Positions 34,441 through 43,149 of a stretch of 64,000 bases of DNA are shown here, one piece after another (position 1 is the first letter of the stretch; every line of letters begins with the position of its first letter). The DNA lies in the NCBI RefSeq assembly GCF_000941055.1, contig NZ_CP007202.1, forward strand, positions 306,001 to 370,000, in the 5' to 3' direction. The position numbers and the translations under genes were made by a program. This DNA is from Siansivirga zeaxanthinifaciens CC-SAMT-1. GTDB taxonomy: Bacteria; Bacteroidota; Bacteroidia; Flavobacteriales; Flavobacteriaceae. Under the pieces are notes generated by a model. It saw only the letters and a list, made by a program, of their open reading frames with translations. It did no database searches and had not been told where the DNA came from.

Positions 34441-35742
34441 ATGGAAGAACACATCGTGATTATAGGCAACGGAATTTCTGGCGTCACTGCTGCAAGACAT
34501 ATTAGAAAACTTTCCGACAAAAAAATTACCATCATTTCAGCAGAGACTGATTATTTTTTCTCTCGTACAGCTCTCATGTACATATACATGGGACACATGA
34601 AATTTGAGCACACCCAACCTTATGAGAATTGGTTTTGGGAGAAAAACAGAATCAATCTTAAAAAGGGTTATGTTAAACAGATCGAAACAAAATCAAAAAC
34701 ACTTTTATTCGCAAATAACGAGACGCTTACATACGACAAGCTAATTATTGCAACAGGAAGCAAACCCAATAAATTTGGTTGGCCGGGGCAAGATTTAGAC
34801 GGTGTTATGGGCATGTACCACAAACAAGATTTAGAAAATCTTGAAAAATACGCTCCAAACAATAAAGTATGTAAACGTGCTGTCATTGTTGGTGGTGGTT
34901 TAATAGGTATAGAACTCGCAGAAATGCTAAATTCCAGAAAAATTCCTGTTACTTTTTTAGTTAGAGAAGACAGCTTTTGGAATGGCGTTTTACCAAAAGG
35001 TGAAAGCGAAATGATAAACAGACATATTAAAAATCATCACATAGACTTGCGTTTATCGACCAATTTAAAAGAGATTATTTCTGATGAAAACGGCAAAGTA
35101 AAATCTGTAATTATAGAAGAAACTGGCGAAGAATTACCTTGCGATGTTGTTGGATTAACCGCAGGAGTAACCCCAAATATCGATTTTATTAAAAATTCGA
35201 ATATTGAAATTGGAAGAGGCGTAAAAGTAAATCGCTATTTAGAAACTAACATTCCTGATATTTTTGCTATTGGCGATTGTGCCGAACAACACGAAGGCAT
35301 AGACCAACGCAGACCCATTGAAGCCGTTTGGTACACTGGACGTATGATGGGCGAAACGGTTGCCCAAACCATTTGTGGAAACCGTATTGAATATAAACCA
35401 GGGCATTGGTTTAATTCTGCGAAATTTTTAGATATTGAGTATCAAACTTATGGATGGGTATTTGCAAAACCTCGTGAAAACGAAGCTCATTCCCATTGGA
35501 AACATCATGACGACACTAAATGCATAACCGTATGCTACGATAAAAAAACAAAATTGTTTTTAGGCATCAATACTTTTGGCATTAGGATGCGCCATGAGGT
35601 TTTTGATACATGGTTAACAGAAAAACGAGATGTTGATTATGTTATGAACCATTTAGGCGAGGCAAACTTCGACCCCGAATTTTACAAACACCACGAAAAA
35701 GATATTCTTTCATTTTACAATAACAGACTTCAAATAGCATAA
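34441..35742 (+). CDS. FAD/NAD(P)-dependent pyridine nucleotide-disulfide oxidoreductase
   Basis: A 433-aa flavoprotein with an N-terminal FAD Rossmann motif (IGNGISGVTAARHIRK), a central NAD(P) motif (IVGGGLIGIELAEML) and the second FAD site IFAIGDCAEQ. It is of the ferredoxin/rubredoxin/nitrite-reductase-associated type. The C-terminal region (about 330-433) is extended and His-rich (HSHWKHHDD). The start of the membrane iron-sulfur protein is 3 bp downstream, so the two probably form an electron-transfer pair. The acceptor is unknown. Confidence 0.87.
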   Translation: MEEHIVIIGNGISGVTAARHIRKLSDKKITIISAETDYFFSRTALMYIYMGHMKFEHTQPYENWFWEKNRINLKKGYVKQIETKSKTLLFANNETLTYDKLIIATGSKPNKFGWPGQDLDGVMGMYHKQDLENLEKYAPNNKVCKRAVIVGGGLIGIELAEMLNSRKIPVTFLVREDSFWNGVLPKGESEMINRHIKNHHIDLRLSTNLKEIISDENGKVKSVIIEETGEELPCDVVGLTAGVTPNIDFIKNSNIEIGRGVKVNRYLETNIPDIFAIGDCAEQHEGIDQRRPIEAVWYTGRMMGETVAQTICGNRIEYKPGHWFNSAKFLDIEYQTYGWVFAKPRENEAHSHWKHHDDTKCITVCYDKKTKLFLGINTFGIRMRHEVFDTWLTEKRDVDYVMNHLGEANFDPEFYKHHEKDILSFYNNRLQIA

Positions 35743-35744
35743 CG

Positions 35745-37334
35745 ATGAGTAATAAATTAAACCATAGCATGTCTCTGGCAAAACCAGATGCTGTAGATAT
35801 TTCAAACAAACAAAAAGTAGCACTTGCCATAGGTGTTATAGGGTTGTTCATTTTAACACTAGCCCTTTTTAATACTAACTTTCCAAACAAGGCACTATTT
35901 CTAAGTCTATCATTAGGATTAATTTCTGTTGGAATTATTGTATATTCTAGAGATGCCTATTTAACCAAGTTAGAAGGCATTAAAAATGATGGTGTTTGGT
36001 TTAAATCCATTTCCTCACGAGGTATTTGGGGTTGGATTGTTGGTATTATTCTAACTACCTTTTACATTATACTATATTTCTTTCCCAAATATTTAGGATT
36101 GGGAACAAACGGCACAGAAAATTCGGGGTTAATTGGATTATTCGACCCTTTAAGTAAATTATTAAGCGGCAGACCAGCAAGCCAATGGTTTGTTTACGGA
36201 ACCCTATACACCGTTGCAATTTTAGCTTTTGGCTATAAATTCATATTAAAATATAGGCACAACCGCTACCAACAAATACGTACTATTTCGGTGATGTTTT
36301 TTCAATTAGGGTTTGCTTTCCTTATTCCCGAATTTATGTATGTTATGAATAATAGTTTACCATACTACGATTTAAAAAGTATATGGCCACTTAACTATTA
36401 TATTTTTGATGAGTGGTCTGTAAAAGGCTTTCTTTCTAACGGCAACATTGGTTTAGCTTTAATTTTATTTGGTATTATTTCCATATTTGTAATCACACCC
36501 ATTTTAACATATAAATTTGGTAAGCGTTGGTATTGCTCTTGGGTTTGTGGTTGTGGTGGTTTAGCCGAAACTGCGGGCGATTCCTTTAGGCAGTTATCAT
36601 CAAAAAAAATGTCTGCTTGGAAATTAGAGCGTTGGTTAATCCATGCAGTATTGGTCTTTTCTGTGGTAATGACAACCGCTATGGTATACACGTATCTAGG
36701 TAATGAGAAAAATGATTTCTGGCTAACAAAAGGTGTATTCATCGCTTTAGTTATTGGTTTTTTAACATTAGTTTTTGCTGGTGTTATGTTCTTTAAAAGA
36801 CAAGAATTGGGTAAAGATGCTAAATATGGGGCCATTGGTTTTTTCGCGACCATAGGGCTATTACTAATAATGCATTTTACAGGAACTACAGAGCATGTTT
36901 TCTTTGTAAAAGGCAGCGCTTTAAGATCTGCTTATGGTTTATACATTGGCTCTATTTTTTCGGGTGTTATTGGTACTGGTTTCTATCCCATTTTAGGCAG
37001 TCGCTCATGGTGTCGTTTTGGTTGCCCAATGGCTGCCATTCTAGGTTTCCAACAAAGGTTGTTTTCAAAATTTAGAATTACAACTAATGGCGGCCAATGT
37101 ATTTCTTGTGGAAATTGCTCTAACAGTTGTGAAATGGGAATAGATGTAAGACACTATGCTCAAAAAGGAGAAAACATTGTGCGTTCTAGTTGTGTGGGTT
37201 GTGGCATTTGTTCTGCTGTATGCCCTCGTGGTGTTTTAAAATTAGAAAACGATTCTATGAAAGGACGCATCAACCCAACAGAAATTTTATTAGGTAACGA
37301 TGTTAATTTAATGGACTTTGTAAATAAAAAATAA
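35745..37334 (+). CDS. NapH/NosR-type membrane-bound 4Fe-4S ferredoxin
   Basis: A 529-aa polytopic membrane protein with about 8 hydrophobic segments. It has the two Cys-rich loops of polyferredoxins: CSWVCGCGG (about 263-271) and CRFGCP (about 421-426). A C-terminal domain follows with two 4Fe-4S clusters (CISCGNCSNSCEMG and CVGCGICSAVCPRG). Such proteins shuttle electrons across the inner membrane to periplasmic or membrane oxidoreductases. It is sandwiched between the FAD oxidoreductase (3-bp gap) and the YwqK-like gene (2-bp gap). Confidence 0.87.
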   Translation: MSNKLNHSMSLAKPDAVDISNKQKVALAIGVIGLFILTLALFNTNFPNKALFLSLSLGLISVGIIVYSRDAYLTKLEGIKNDGVWFKSISSRGIWGWIVGIILTTFYIILYFFPKYLGLGTNGTENSGLIGLFDPLSKLLSGRPASQWFVYGTLYTVAILAFGYKFILKYRHNRYQQIRTISVMFFQLGFAFLIPEFMYVMNNSLPYYDLKSIWPLNYYIFDEWSVKGFLSNGNIGLALILFGIISIFVITPILTYKFGKRWYCSWVCGCGGLAETAGDSFRQLSSKKMSAWKLERWLIHAVLVFSVVMTTAMVYTYLGNEKNDFWLTKGVFIALVIGFLTLVFAGVMFFKRQELGKDAKYGAIGFFATIGLLLIMHFTGTTEHVFFVKGSALRSAYGLYIGSIFSGVIGTGFYPILGSRSWCRFGCPMAAILGFQQRLFSKFRITTNGGQCISCGNCSNSCEMGIDVRHYAQKGENIVRSSCVGCGICSAVCPRGVLKLENDSMKGRINPTEILLGNDVNLMDFVNKK

Positions 37335-37335
37335 A

Positions 37336-37815
37336 ATGCAAATTATCATCATGTTTATTAGTCTATTGACTACTATTACAAATCTTTCAGCAAAAAAAAC
37401 CTATGAAAAATCATATTATGAAAATGGTACTATAAAATCTGAAGGGTGGCTTGTGAACGGAGCAAAAGAAGATTACTGGAAATTTTACTACACCAACGGT
37501 GTTATTCAAAAAGAAGGACATTTTCATCAAAACAAACCTGTAAAATATTGGTATTTTTATTATCAAAATGGTAGTTTAGAATCTGAAGGTCACTATACGA
37601 ACGGTAAAAAAAATAACTGGTGGCTTTTTTATGATACTATGGAAAAAATAAACCACAAATGCCAGTTAGAAAACGATCAAAAAAACGGATATTGTTTGAT
37701 GTATGAGAACGAAAAAATAATTTCAGCTGCTAAATATAAAGCTGGGAAAAAATTGAAAGAATGGACTAACTTTACCTCTTTTGCAAGAGAAAACAAACTA
37801 AGCGACCTTAAATGA
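37336..37815 (+). CDS. MORN-like repeat (YwqK-type) exported protein
   Basis: A 159-aa protein with an N-terminal signal-like hydrophobic segment (to about 18). At least four MORN-like YYxNGxxxxEGxxxxGxxxGxW repeats follow (about 25-115), for example YYENGTIKSEG, YYTNGVIQKEG and YYQNGSLESEG. The YwqK name comes from an antitoxin label, but no toxin is present, so a toxin-antitoxin role is unlikely. Its stop overlaps the next gene (ATGA). Probably a periplasmic accessory or substrate-binding repeat protein. Confidence 0.78.
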   Translation: MQIIIMFISLLTTITNLSAKKTYEKSYYENGTIKSEGWLVNGAKEDYWKFYYTNGVIQKEGHFHQNKPVKYWYFYYQNGSLESEGHYTNGKKNNWWLFYDTMEKINHKCQLENDQKNGYCLMYENEKIISAAKYKAGKKLKEWTNFTSFARENKLSDLK

Positions 37816-38504
37816 CTCTAATTAAAGTTATTATACCTGCCTATAATGAAGCAGATTCAATTGCACTTGTTATAAAAGATATTCCTAAAATAGTTGATGA
37901 AATTATTGTTGTTAACAATAATTCTAACGACAAAACAGAGGAACATGCAAAAAAAGCAGGCGCCACTGTATTAAACGAGGAAAAAAGAGGGTATGGTTAT
38001 GCCTGCCTTAAAGGTCTTAACTACATAGCCAACCAACCAATAAAACCAAATATTATTGTATTTTTAGATGGAGACTACAGCGATTATCCAGAAGAATTAA
38101 CAAAAATTATTGCCCCAATTATTGATAAAAATATAGATTTTGTCGTTGGAGCTCGCGTTAAAAACCTGCGAGAAAAAGGTTCTATGACCATTCCGCAAAT
38201 ATTTGGTAATTGGTTAGCAACAAAATTAATGCGTATTTTTTACGGCGCAAAATTTACCGACCTAGGACCATTTAGAGCAATTAAATACGATAAGTTATTA
38301 AAAATCAATATGATAGATAAGACTTACGGATGGACAGTAGAGATGCAACTAAAGGTTTTAAAACATAAATTGTCGTATACAGAAGTTCCTGTAAATTATA
38401 GAGATAGAATTGGTGTCTCAAAAGTTTCAGGAACCATAAAAGGTAGTATATTTGCAGGCGTAAAAATCTTAAGTTGGATTTTCAAATACAGTTTTAAAAA
38501 ATGA
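37812..38504 (+). CDS. Glycosyltransferase family 2 (DPM1/polyprenyl-phosphate type)
   Basis: A 230-aa GT-A glycosyltransferase with IIPAYNEADSIALVI, VVNNNSNDKTEEHA, a FLDGDYSDYPEEL DxD site, VVGARVKNLREKGSM and YGWTVEMQLKVLKH. This resembles dolichyl-phosphate-mannose-synthase-like enzymes that lack membrane helices. It is flanked by 4-bp ATGA overlaps on both sides, so it is translationally coupled to the MORN-like gene and the large GT2 gene. Likely product: a lipid-linked sugar. Confidence 0.87.
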   Translation: MTLIKVIIPAYNEADSIALVIKDIPKIVDEIIVVNNNSNDKTEEHAKKAGATVLNEEKRGYGYACLKGLNYIANQPIKPNIIVFLDGDYSDYPEELTKIIAPIIDKNIDFVVGARVKNLREKGSMTIPQIFGNWLATKLMRIFYGAKFTDLGPFRAIKYDKLLKINMIDKTYGWTVEMQLKVLKHKLSYTEVPVNYRDRIGVSKVSGTIKGSIFAGVKILSWIFKYSFKK

Positions 38505-39991
38505 TTCTAGAAACAACAATTATCATTATTTACACCATTGCACTATTACTTATATTCATGTATGCATTAGCGCAATTAAATCTTCTTTTTAACTATTTAT
38601 CTTCTAAAAGAAAGCAAGATAATAGTGAATCATTCGATTTTTCGAACCCCGAAGAGGTTCCTTTTGTTACCATTCAGCTTCCTGTGTACAACGAAATGTA
38701 CGTTATGGAACGCTTACTTGATAACATTGCTAAAATTGATTATCCACACGACAAGTTAGAAATACAAGTTTTAGATGACTCTACAGACGAAACTGTAGAA
38801 TCTACACGTGCCCATGTAGAAGCACTTGCAGCCAATGGCTTAGACATTAAACACATAACACGTACCGACCGTACAGGCTTTAAAGCTGGTGCTTTAAAAG
38901 AAGGATTAAAAATTGCCAAAGGCGAATTTATTGCCATTTTCGACTCCGATTTCCTTCCAGAAACCGATTGGTTAAAACGCACCATTCCATATTTTAAAGA
39001 CGAAAACATTGGCGTTGTACAAACCCGTTGGGGACATTTAAACCGCAATTATTCTCTGCTTACTAAAATTCAAGCTTTTGCCCTTGATGCACATTTTACA
39101 CTAGAACAAGTGGGTCGTAACAGCAAAGGACATTTTATTAACTTTAACGGCACTGCTGGTGTATGGCGTAAAACCTGTATTATCGATGCAGGAAACTGGG
39201 AAGGCGATACCCTAACCGAAGATTTAGATTTAAGCTACCGTGCCCAATTAAAAAACTGGAAATTTAAATATCTAGAAAACGTACAAACACCTGCCGAATT
39301 ACCAATAGTAATTAGTGCAGCACGTTCGCAACAATTTAGATGGAATAAAGGAGGCGCAGAAAACTTCAAAAAAATGATGTGGCGTGTTCTTAAAAACGAA
39401 AACATCTCTACTAAAACAAAAGTACACGGGTTATTACACTTATTAAACAGTACCATGTTTTTAAACGTATTAATTGTTGGTATACTAAGTATCCCAATGC
39501 TTTACATTAAAAACGAGTACACCCATTTAAAACCCTACTTTTATATAATGAGTTTCTTTGTAATAAGCACCATCATATTCTTTATATGCTATTGGTTTAT
39601 GTACAAAAACACCTATGGTAGTGGTATAAAAAACTTTATACGATACATTGGTATGTTTTTCGTGTTTTTCTCAATAGCTATGGGCTTTTCACTCCACAAT
39701 TCCATTGCCGTATTAGAAGGCCATTGGGGTAAGAAAAGTGAATTTGTAAGAACTCCAAAATTCAACATCAATTCTATAAAAGATAGCTGGAAGAAAAACA
39801 AATACATCAAAAAAACCATATCGGTACACGTTATATTCGAAGGCATCTTAATGCTATACTTCGCATTCGGTATGTACAGTGCATTTATAGTAGGTAACCA
39901 AGGAGGCGATTTCGGGTTATTTCCATTTCACCTTATGCTATTTTTAGGATTTGGCTACGTATTTGTAAAATCAATCACTTCAAAAGTATAA
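38501..39991 (+). CDS. Cellulose-synthase-like family 2 glycosyltransferase, membrane
   Basis: A 496-aa processive-type GT2 with an N-terminal transmembrane helix (about 5-28). The catalytic domain has the D, DxD, TED, Q(x)xRW signature (VLDDSTDET, IFDSDFLPE, LTEDLDLSYRA, QQFRWNKGG). Four C-terminal transmembrane segments follow (about 312-335, 345-370, 385-402, 445-490). Similar enzymes make beta-glycans or glycolipids. It is last in the redox-glycosyltransferase operon and is followed by a repeat with a very strong hairpin. Confidence 0.87.
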   Translation: MILETTIIIIYTIALLLIFMYALAQLNLLFNYLSSKRKQDNSESFDFSNPEEVPFVTIQLPVYNEMYVMERLLDNIAKIDYPHDKLEIQVLDDSTDETVESTRAHVEALAANGLDIKHITRTDRTGFKAGALKEGLKIAKGEFIAIFDSDFLPETDWLKRTIPYFKDENIGVVQTRWGHLNRNYSLLTKIQAFALDAHFTLEQVGRNSKGHFINFNGTAGVWRKTCIIDAGNWEGDTLTEDLDLSYRAQLKNWKFKYLENVQTPAELPIVISAARSQQFRWNKGGAENFKKMMWRVLKNENISTKTKVHGLLHLLNSTMFLNVLIVGILSIPMLYIKNEYTHLKPYFYIMSFFVISTIIFFICYWFMYKNTYGSGIKNFIRYIGMFFVFFSIAMGFSLHNSIAVLEGHWGKKSEFVRTPKFNINSIKDSWKKNKYIKKTISVHVIFEGILMLYFAFGMYSAFIVGNQGGDFGLFPFHLMLFLGFGYVFVKSITSKV

Positions 39992-40022
39992 GCTAATAAA
40001 AGCTTTCTTATAATAATTTTAA

Positions 40023-40125
40023 GGGCGCGACCTTACTTGGTTTGAAAATAACCAAGTAAGGTCGCGCTTTTCGTTATATCTTTTTCTCGTACCTCAAAAA
40101 AGGATGCCACTCCAATCGCTAACGC
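40023..40125 (+). repeat. Intergenic repeat element, copy 3, with 18-bp hairpin
   Basis: It begins with GGGCG and ends AATCGCTAACGC, like the two other copies, in the convergent gap after the GT2 gene. The 5' part is an 18-bp perfect stem (40025-40042 and 40050-40067) with loop TGAAAAT followed by TTTT. That makes it a strong terminator-like structure for the plus-strand operon. The 3' part (TTATATC...GGATGCCACTCCAATC) looks like the conserved tail. Confidence 0.65.
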
Positions 40126-40177
40126 AGGTACTTGCCAGAGGCATTCTAAAACTAAAAATCCGTATTATTAACAAATA

Positions 40178-42799
40178 CTAGTCTTCGTCTAATTCCATAA
40201 TTAAATTAGCAATTAAAGCCGTCCATCCCGTTTGATGCGATGCCCCTAAACCTTTACCATTGTCGCCATCAAAGAATTCATAAAAAAGATGTAAATCTTT
40301 AAAATGCGGATCTTTACTAAACATCTTATCGCTATCATCTGCATGGTACTGAAACTTACCATCTTCATTACTTTCAAACAATTTAATTAAACGCTTAGAA
40401 AGCTCGTTAGCTATTTGTTTCAAATTAAGTTTATTGCTAGAACCTGTTGGAAACTCGTAAACATACGAATCGCCATAAAAAGTATAATATTTACGCAACG
40501 ACTGAATAATCATATAATTTAAAGGCAACCAGATAGGACCACGCCAGTTGGAATTTCCACCAAACATCCCCGAGCGACTTTCTCCAGGCTCATACTGAAT
40601 TTGATGACGCCCATGATGCTCAAAAACAAACGGGTGTTTTTCATGATATTTAGACAACGATCTAATCCCGTAATCCGATAAAAACTCATCTTCAGCCAAC
40701 AGTCGCTTCAGTAAATGTTCCAATCTAAAACCACGCATAATAGAGAACAAATAATTCCCTTCTTCATTGGTATTATCTAAATTAGAAATTAACGAAGCTA
40801 AATCTGGTCTGGTTCTAATAATTTCGTTAGCGCGAATTCTAAATTCTTTTAACTCTTCAAATAAATCCTTGTGTATAATTTCAACAGCAAACATAGGGAT
40901 TATACCAACCAACGATCTTACTTTCATTCGGTTGGTTGTACCATTTTCCATTTCAACCACATCGTAATAAAAGTTATCTTCATCATCCCATAATGAAATA
41001 TCTTTTTTACCAATATGGTGCATGGCCCAAGCAATATTTAAAAAGTGTCTGAAAAATTTAGCGGCTGCTTCTTCGTATATTTTATTGGTTTTTGCCAATT
41101 CCAAAGACATTCGAAGCATGTTTAAAGTAAACATAGCCATCCAGCTGGTGGCATCGGCCTGTTGCATTCGGGTAATTCCGGGCGGCATATGGTTTCTATC
41201 GAAAACACCAATATTATCTAAACCAAGAAAACCACCTTCAAAAAGGTCTGTTCCGTTTTTATCTTTTTGGTTTACCCACCAAGTAAAATTAATGAGCAGT
41301 TTTTGAAACGCCTTTTCTAAAAAAGCAATATCACCTTTTCCTGTATAATTTTTATCTTTTTCGAAAACACTCCAAACCGCATAGGAATGTACGGGAGGGT
41401 TTACATCGCTAAAATTCCACTCGTAAGCCGGAATTTGCCCATTAGGATTCATATAGCTTTCTTGCAAAACCAGTAACAACTGTTCTTTTGCAAAATAGGG
41501 GTCTATCTCAACAAAGGAAGCCATATGAAATGCTAAATCCCAAGCAGCGTACCATGGATATTCCCACTTATCTGGCATAGAAATAATATGCCTGTTGGTA
41601 AGATGTTGCCAATTATAATTTCTAAGATTTGTTCGGCTGGGGGCAGGTTCTCCTGGGCCACCAAACAACCACTTAAACACATCGTAATAATAAAATTGTT
41701 TGGTCCATAAAAGCCCCGAAAAAGCACTTTTTGCAATACCATGATGCGTTTCTGGCAGGTTTTCTTTTAATGTTTCGTTATAAAAATCGTCGCAATCTTG
41801 AAGGCGTTCGTTAAAAATAGCGTCAAAATCATTCCAAGGATGCTCTAATTTACTTTTGCTTAATCGCAAACGCACACTTTTTTCTTCTCCTGGCTGCAAA
41901 CTAAGCTTATACCATACCGCCATTTTCGATCCGTTTTTATCGGGATTTACAGTCGGTTTTCCTGCAATAACATGGTCGTTAATACCATCTTTCACATAAT
42001 CGACATCGTTTGGCATGTTATAAATACGCTTGTTATTTGTTTCGTTTTCACAAAATAATTGCTCGCCATCCTCATGATAAAAATAGTATCGGCCGTTTCT
42101 AATACTTCTGGATTGCACAGAATGATCGCTAATAGATTTCATATTAGGCCTAGAAAATCGCTTGTTATGTTTCCAAAAATTTCTAAACCACAAATGCGGA
42201 AGTACATGAATATCGGCCGCTTTATTACCACGATTCACCACGGTGACTTTCATTAAAATATCATCTACATCGGCTTTAGCGTATTCAATAAAACAATCAA
42301 AATAGGCATTGTTTTTAAAAGCTCCGGTGTCTAATAACTCATATTCAAATTCCTCACGACTTCTGCGGTTGTTATTAACCAAATCGGAATAAGGAAATTC
42401 ATTTTGCGGATATTTATACAAATATTTCGCATAGGAATGCGTAGGTGTTGAAATCAAATGAAAATAAAGCTCTTTAACATCTTCACCATGGTTTCCTTGA
42501 TTATTTGTTAAACCAAACAAACGCTCTTTTAAAATAGGATCTTTTCCATTCCAAAAAGCAGGTGCCAAGCAAAGTATTTCTAGAGAATCGCAAAAACCAC
42601 CAATACCCTCTTCGCCCCAACGATAGGCATTACTGCGCGCCTTTTCGTGATCTATAAACTCCCAGGCTTCGCCATACTGACTGTAATCTTCGCGCACCGT
42701 CCCCCATTGTCTTTCAGCCAAATATGGTCCCCATTTTTTCCAATGTCTATAGGTATCGGATACTGCTAATCTCTCTGCTTCTTTACCTTTTTGCTTCAT
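40178..42799 (-). CDS. GH63-like (MGH1-type) glucosidase
   Basis: An 873-aa cytoplasmic-looking protein (no signal peptide) with a beta-rich N-terminal half and an (alpha/alpha)6 barrel C-terminal half. Motifs of the GH63/mannosyl-oligosaccharide-glucosidase-like family: EEGIGGFCDS, RNFWKHNKRFSRP, WEYPWYAAWDLAFHM, GQIPAYEWNFSDVNPPVH, MFGGNSNWRGPIWLPLNYM and the C-terminal GASHQTGWTALIANLI. Related proteins act on glucosylglycerate, mannosylglycerate or trehalose-like substrates. Substrate unassigned. Monocistronic, convergent with the GT2 operon. Confidence 0.82.
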   Translation of the reverse strand: MKQKGKEAERLAVSDTYRHWKKWGPYLAERQWGTVREDYSQYGEAWEFIDHEKARSNAYRWGEEGIGGFCDSLEILCLAPAFWNGKDPILKERLFGLTNNQGNHGEDVKELYFHLISTPTHSYAKYLYKYPQNEFPYSDLVNNNRRSREEFEYELLDTGAFKNNAYFDCFIEYAKADVDDILMKVTVVNRGNKAADIHVLPHLWFRNFWKHNKRFSRPNMKSISDHSVQSRSIRNGRYYFYHEDGEQLFCENETNNKRIYNMPNDVDYVKDGINDHVIAGKPTVNPDKNGSKMAVWYKLSLQPGEEKSVRLRLSKSKLEHPWNDFDAIFNERLQDCDDFYNETLKENLPETHHGIAKSAFSGLLWTKQFYYYDVFKWLFGGPGEPAPSRTNLRNYNWQHLTNRHIISMPDKWEYPWYAAWDLAFHMASFVEIDPYFAKEQLLLVLQESYMNPNGQIPAYEWNFSDVNPPVHSYAVWSVFEKDKNYTGKGDIAFLEKAFQKLLINFTWWVNQKDKNGTDLFEGGFLGLDNIGVFDRNHMPPGITRMQQADATSWMAMFTLNMLRMSLELAKTNKIYEEAAAKFFRHFLNIAWAMHHIGKKDISLWDDEDNFYYDVVEMENGTTNRMKVRSLVGIIPMFAVEIIHKDLFEELKEFRIRANEIIRTRPDLASLISNLDNTNEEGNYLFSIMRGFRLEHLLKRLLAEDEFLSDYGIRSLSKYHEKHPFVFEHHGRHQIQYEPGESRSGMFGGNSNWRGPIWLPLNYMIIQSLRKYYTFYGDSYVYEFPTGSSNKLNLKQIANELSKRLIKLFESNEDGKFQYHADDSDKMFSKDPHFKDLHLFYEFFDGDNGKGLGASHQTGWTALIANLIMELDED

Positions 42800-43149
42800 A
42801 ATATTATTTTAAAAAAATTGGATGCTTTAAAGAATCACCCAATGAAAATTCTATTTAAAAAGTCGTTTAAACTCTTTTTTCATGGTGGAATGAAGTAAAA
42901 ATAAGTTTTTTTTAAGCAAATAATGTATACCTTAATAAGTATTACTTAATTGTTAGTATTAAAGGGTTGTTTTTGTTTTCAAGAAAAAAAAGGAGACTTA
43001 AATTAAAAAACTCTCAGACCAAAAAAGCCATTTAAAAAACAAGGTGGTCTTTATGCTGTTTATAATGAATTTCAAACTATAAAACTCTTAATTTACATGG
43101 CTTTTTTTCACATTATACGTATCTTTAAGGTATGCAATTTTAACAGAAA
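42800..43149. other. 350-bp divergent intergenic region
   Basis: Separates the GH63-like gene (minus) from meaB (plus). It is AT-rich, has the direct repeat AGTATTA around 42939-42962, and contains the folding elements listed at 43016-43108. A -7-like TATCTTTA (43120-43127) could serve meaB. No convincing open reading frame was found; the longest plus-strand ATG frame near 42842 is only 18 codons. Confidence 0.6.
43016..43108 (+). promoter_or_regulatory. Candidate small RNA terminator or attenuator upstream of meaB
   Basis: Two overlapping, mutually exclusive pairings are seen: AGACCA/TGGTCT (43016-43021 and 43045-43050) and AAAAAAGCCAT/ATGGCTTTTTT (43021-43031 and 43097-43107). The second has extra TAAA/TTTA pairs and ends in a T run. 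The layout resembles an attenuator or the 3' end of a small transcript. It lies 42 nt before the meaB start. Confidence 0.35.

Noticed and set aside
36398..36853. Long open frame antisense to the membrane 4Fe-4S gene
   Set aside because: It lies wholly inside a strongly conserved coding region on the other strand, its protein is low-complexity Lys/Pro/Thr-like and it has no recognisable domain: a shadow frame.
37336..37815. Toxin-antitoxin system (YwqK antitoxin label)
   Set aside because: Only MORN-like repeats with a signal-like N-terminus are present, with no partner toxin; neighbours are glycosyltransferases.
43016..43108. Cobalamin riboswitch before meaB
   Set aside because: The pathway is B12-dependent so this was checked, but no B12-box-like GCCACTG or the expected multi-stem core could be seen.
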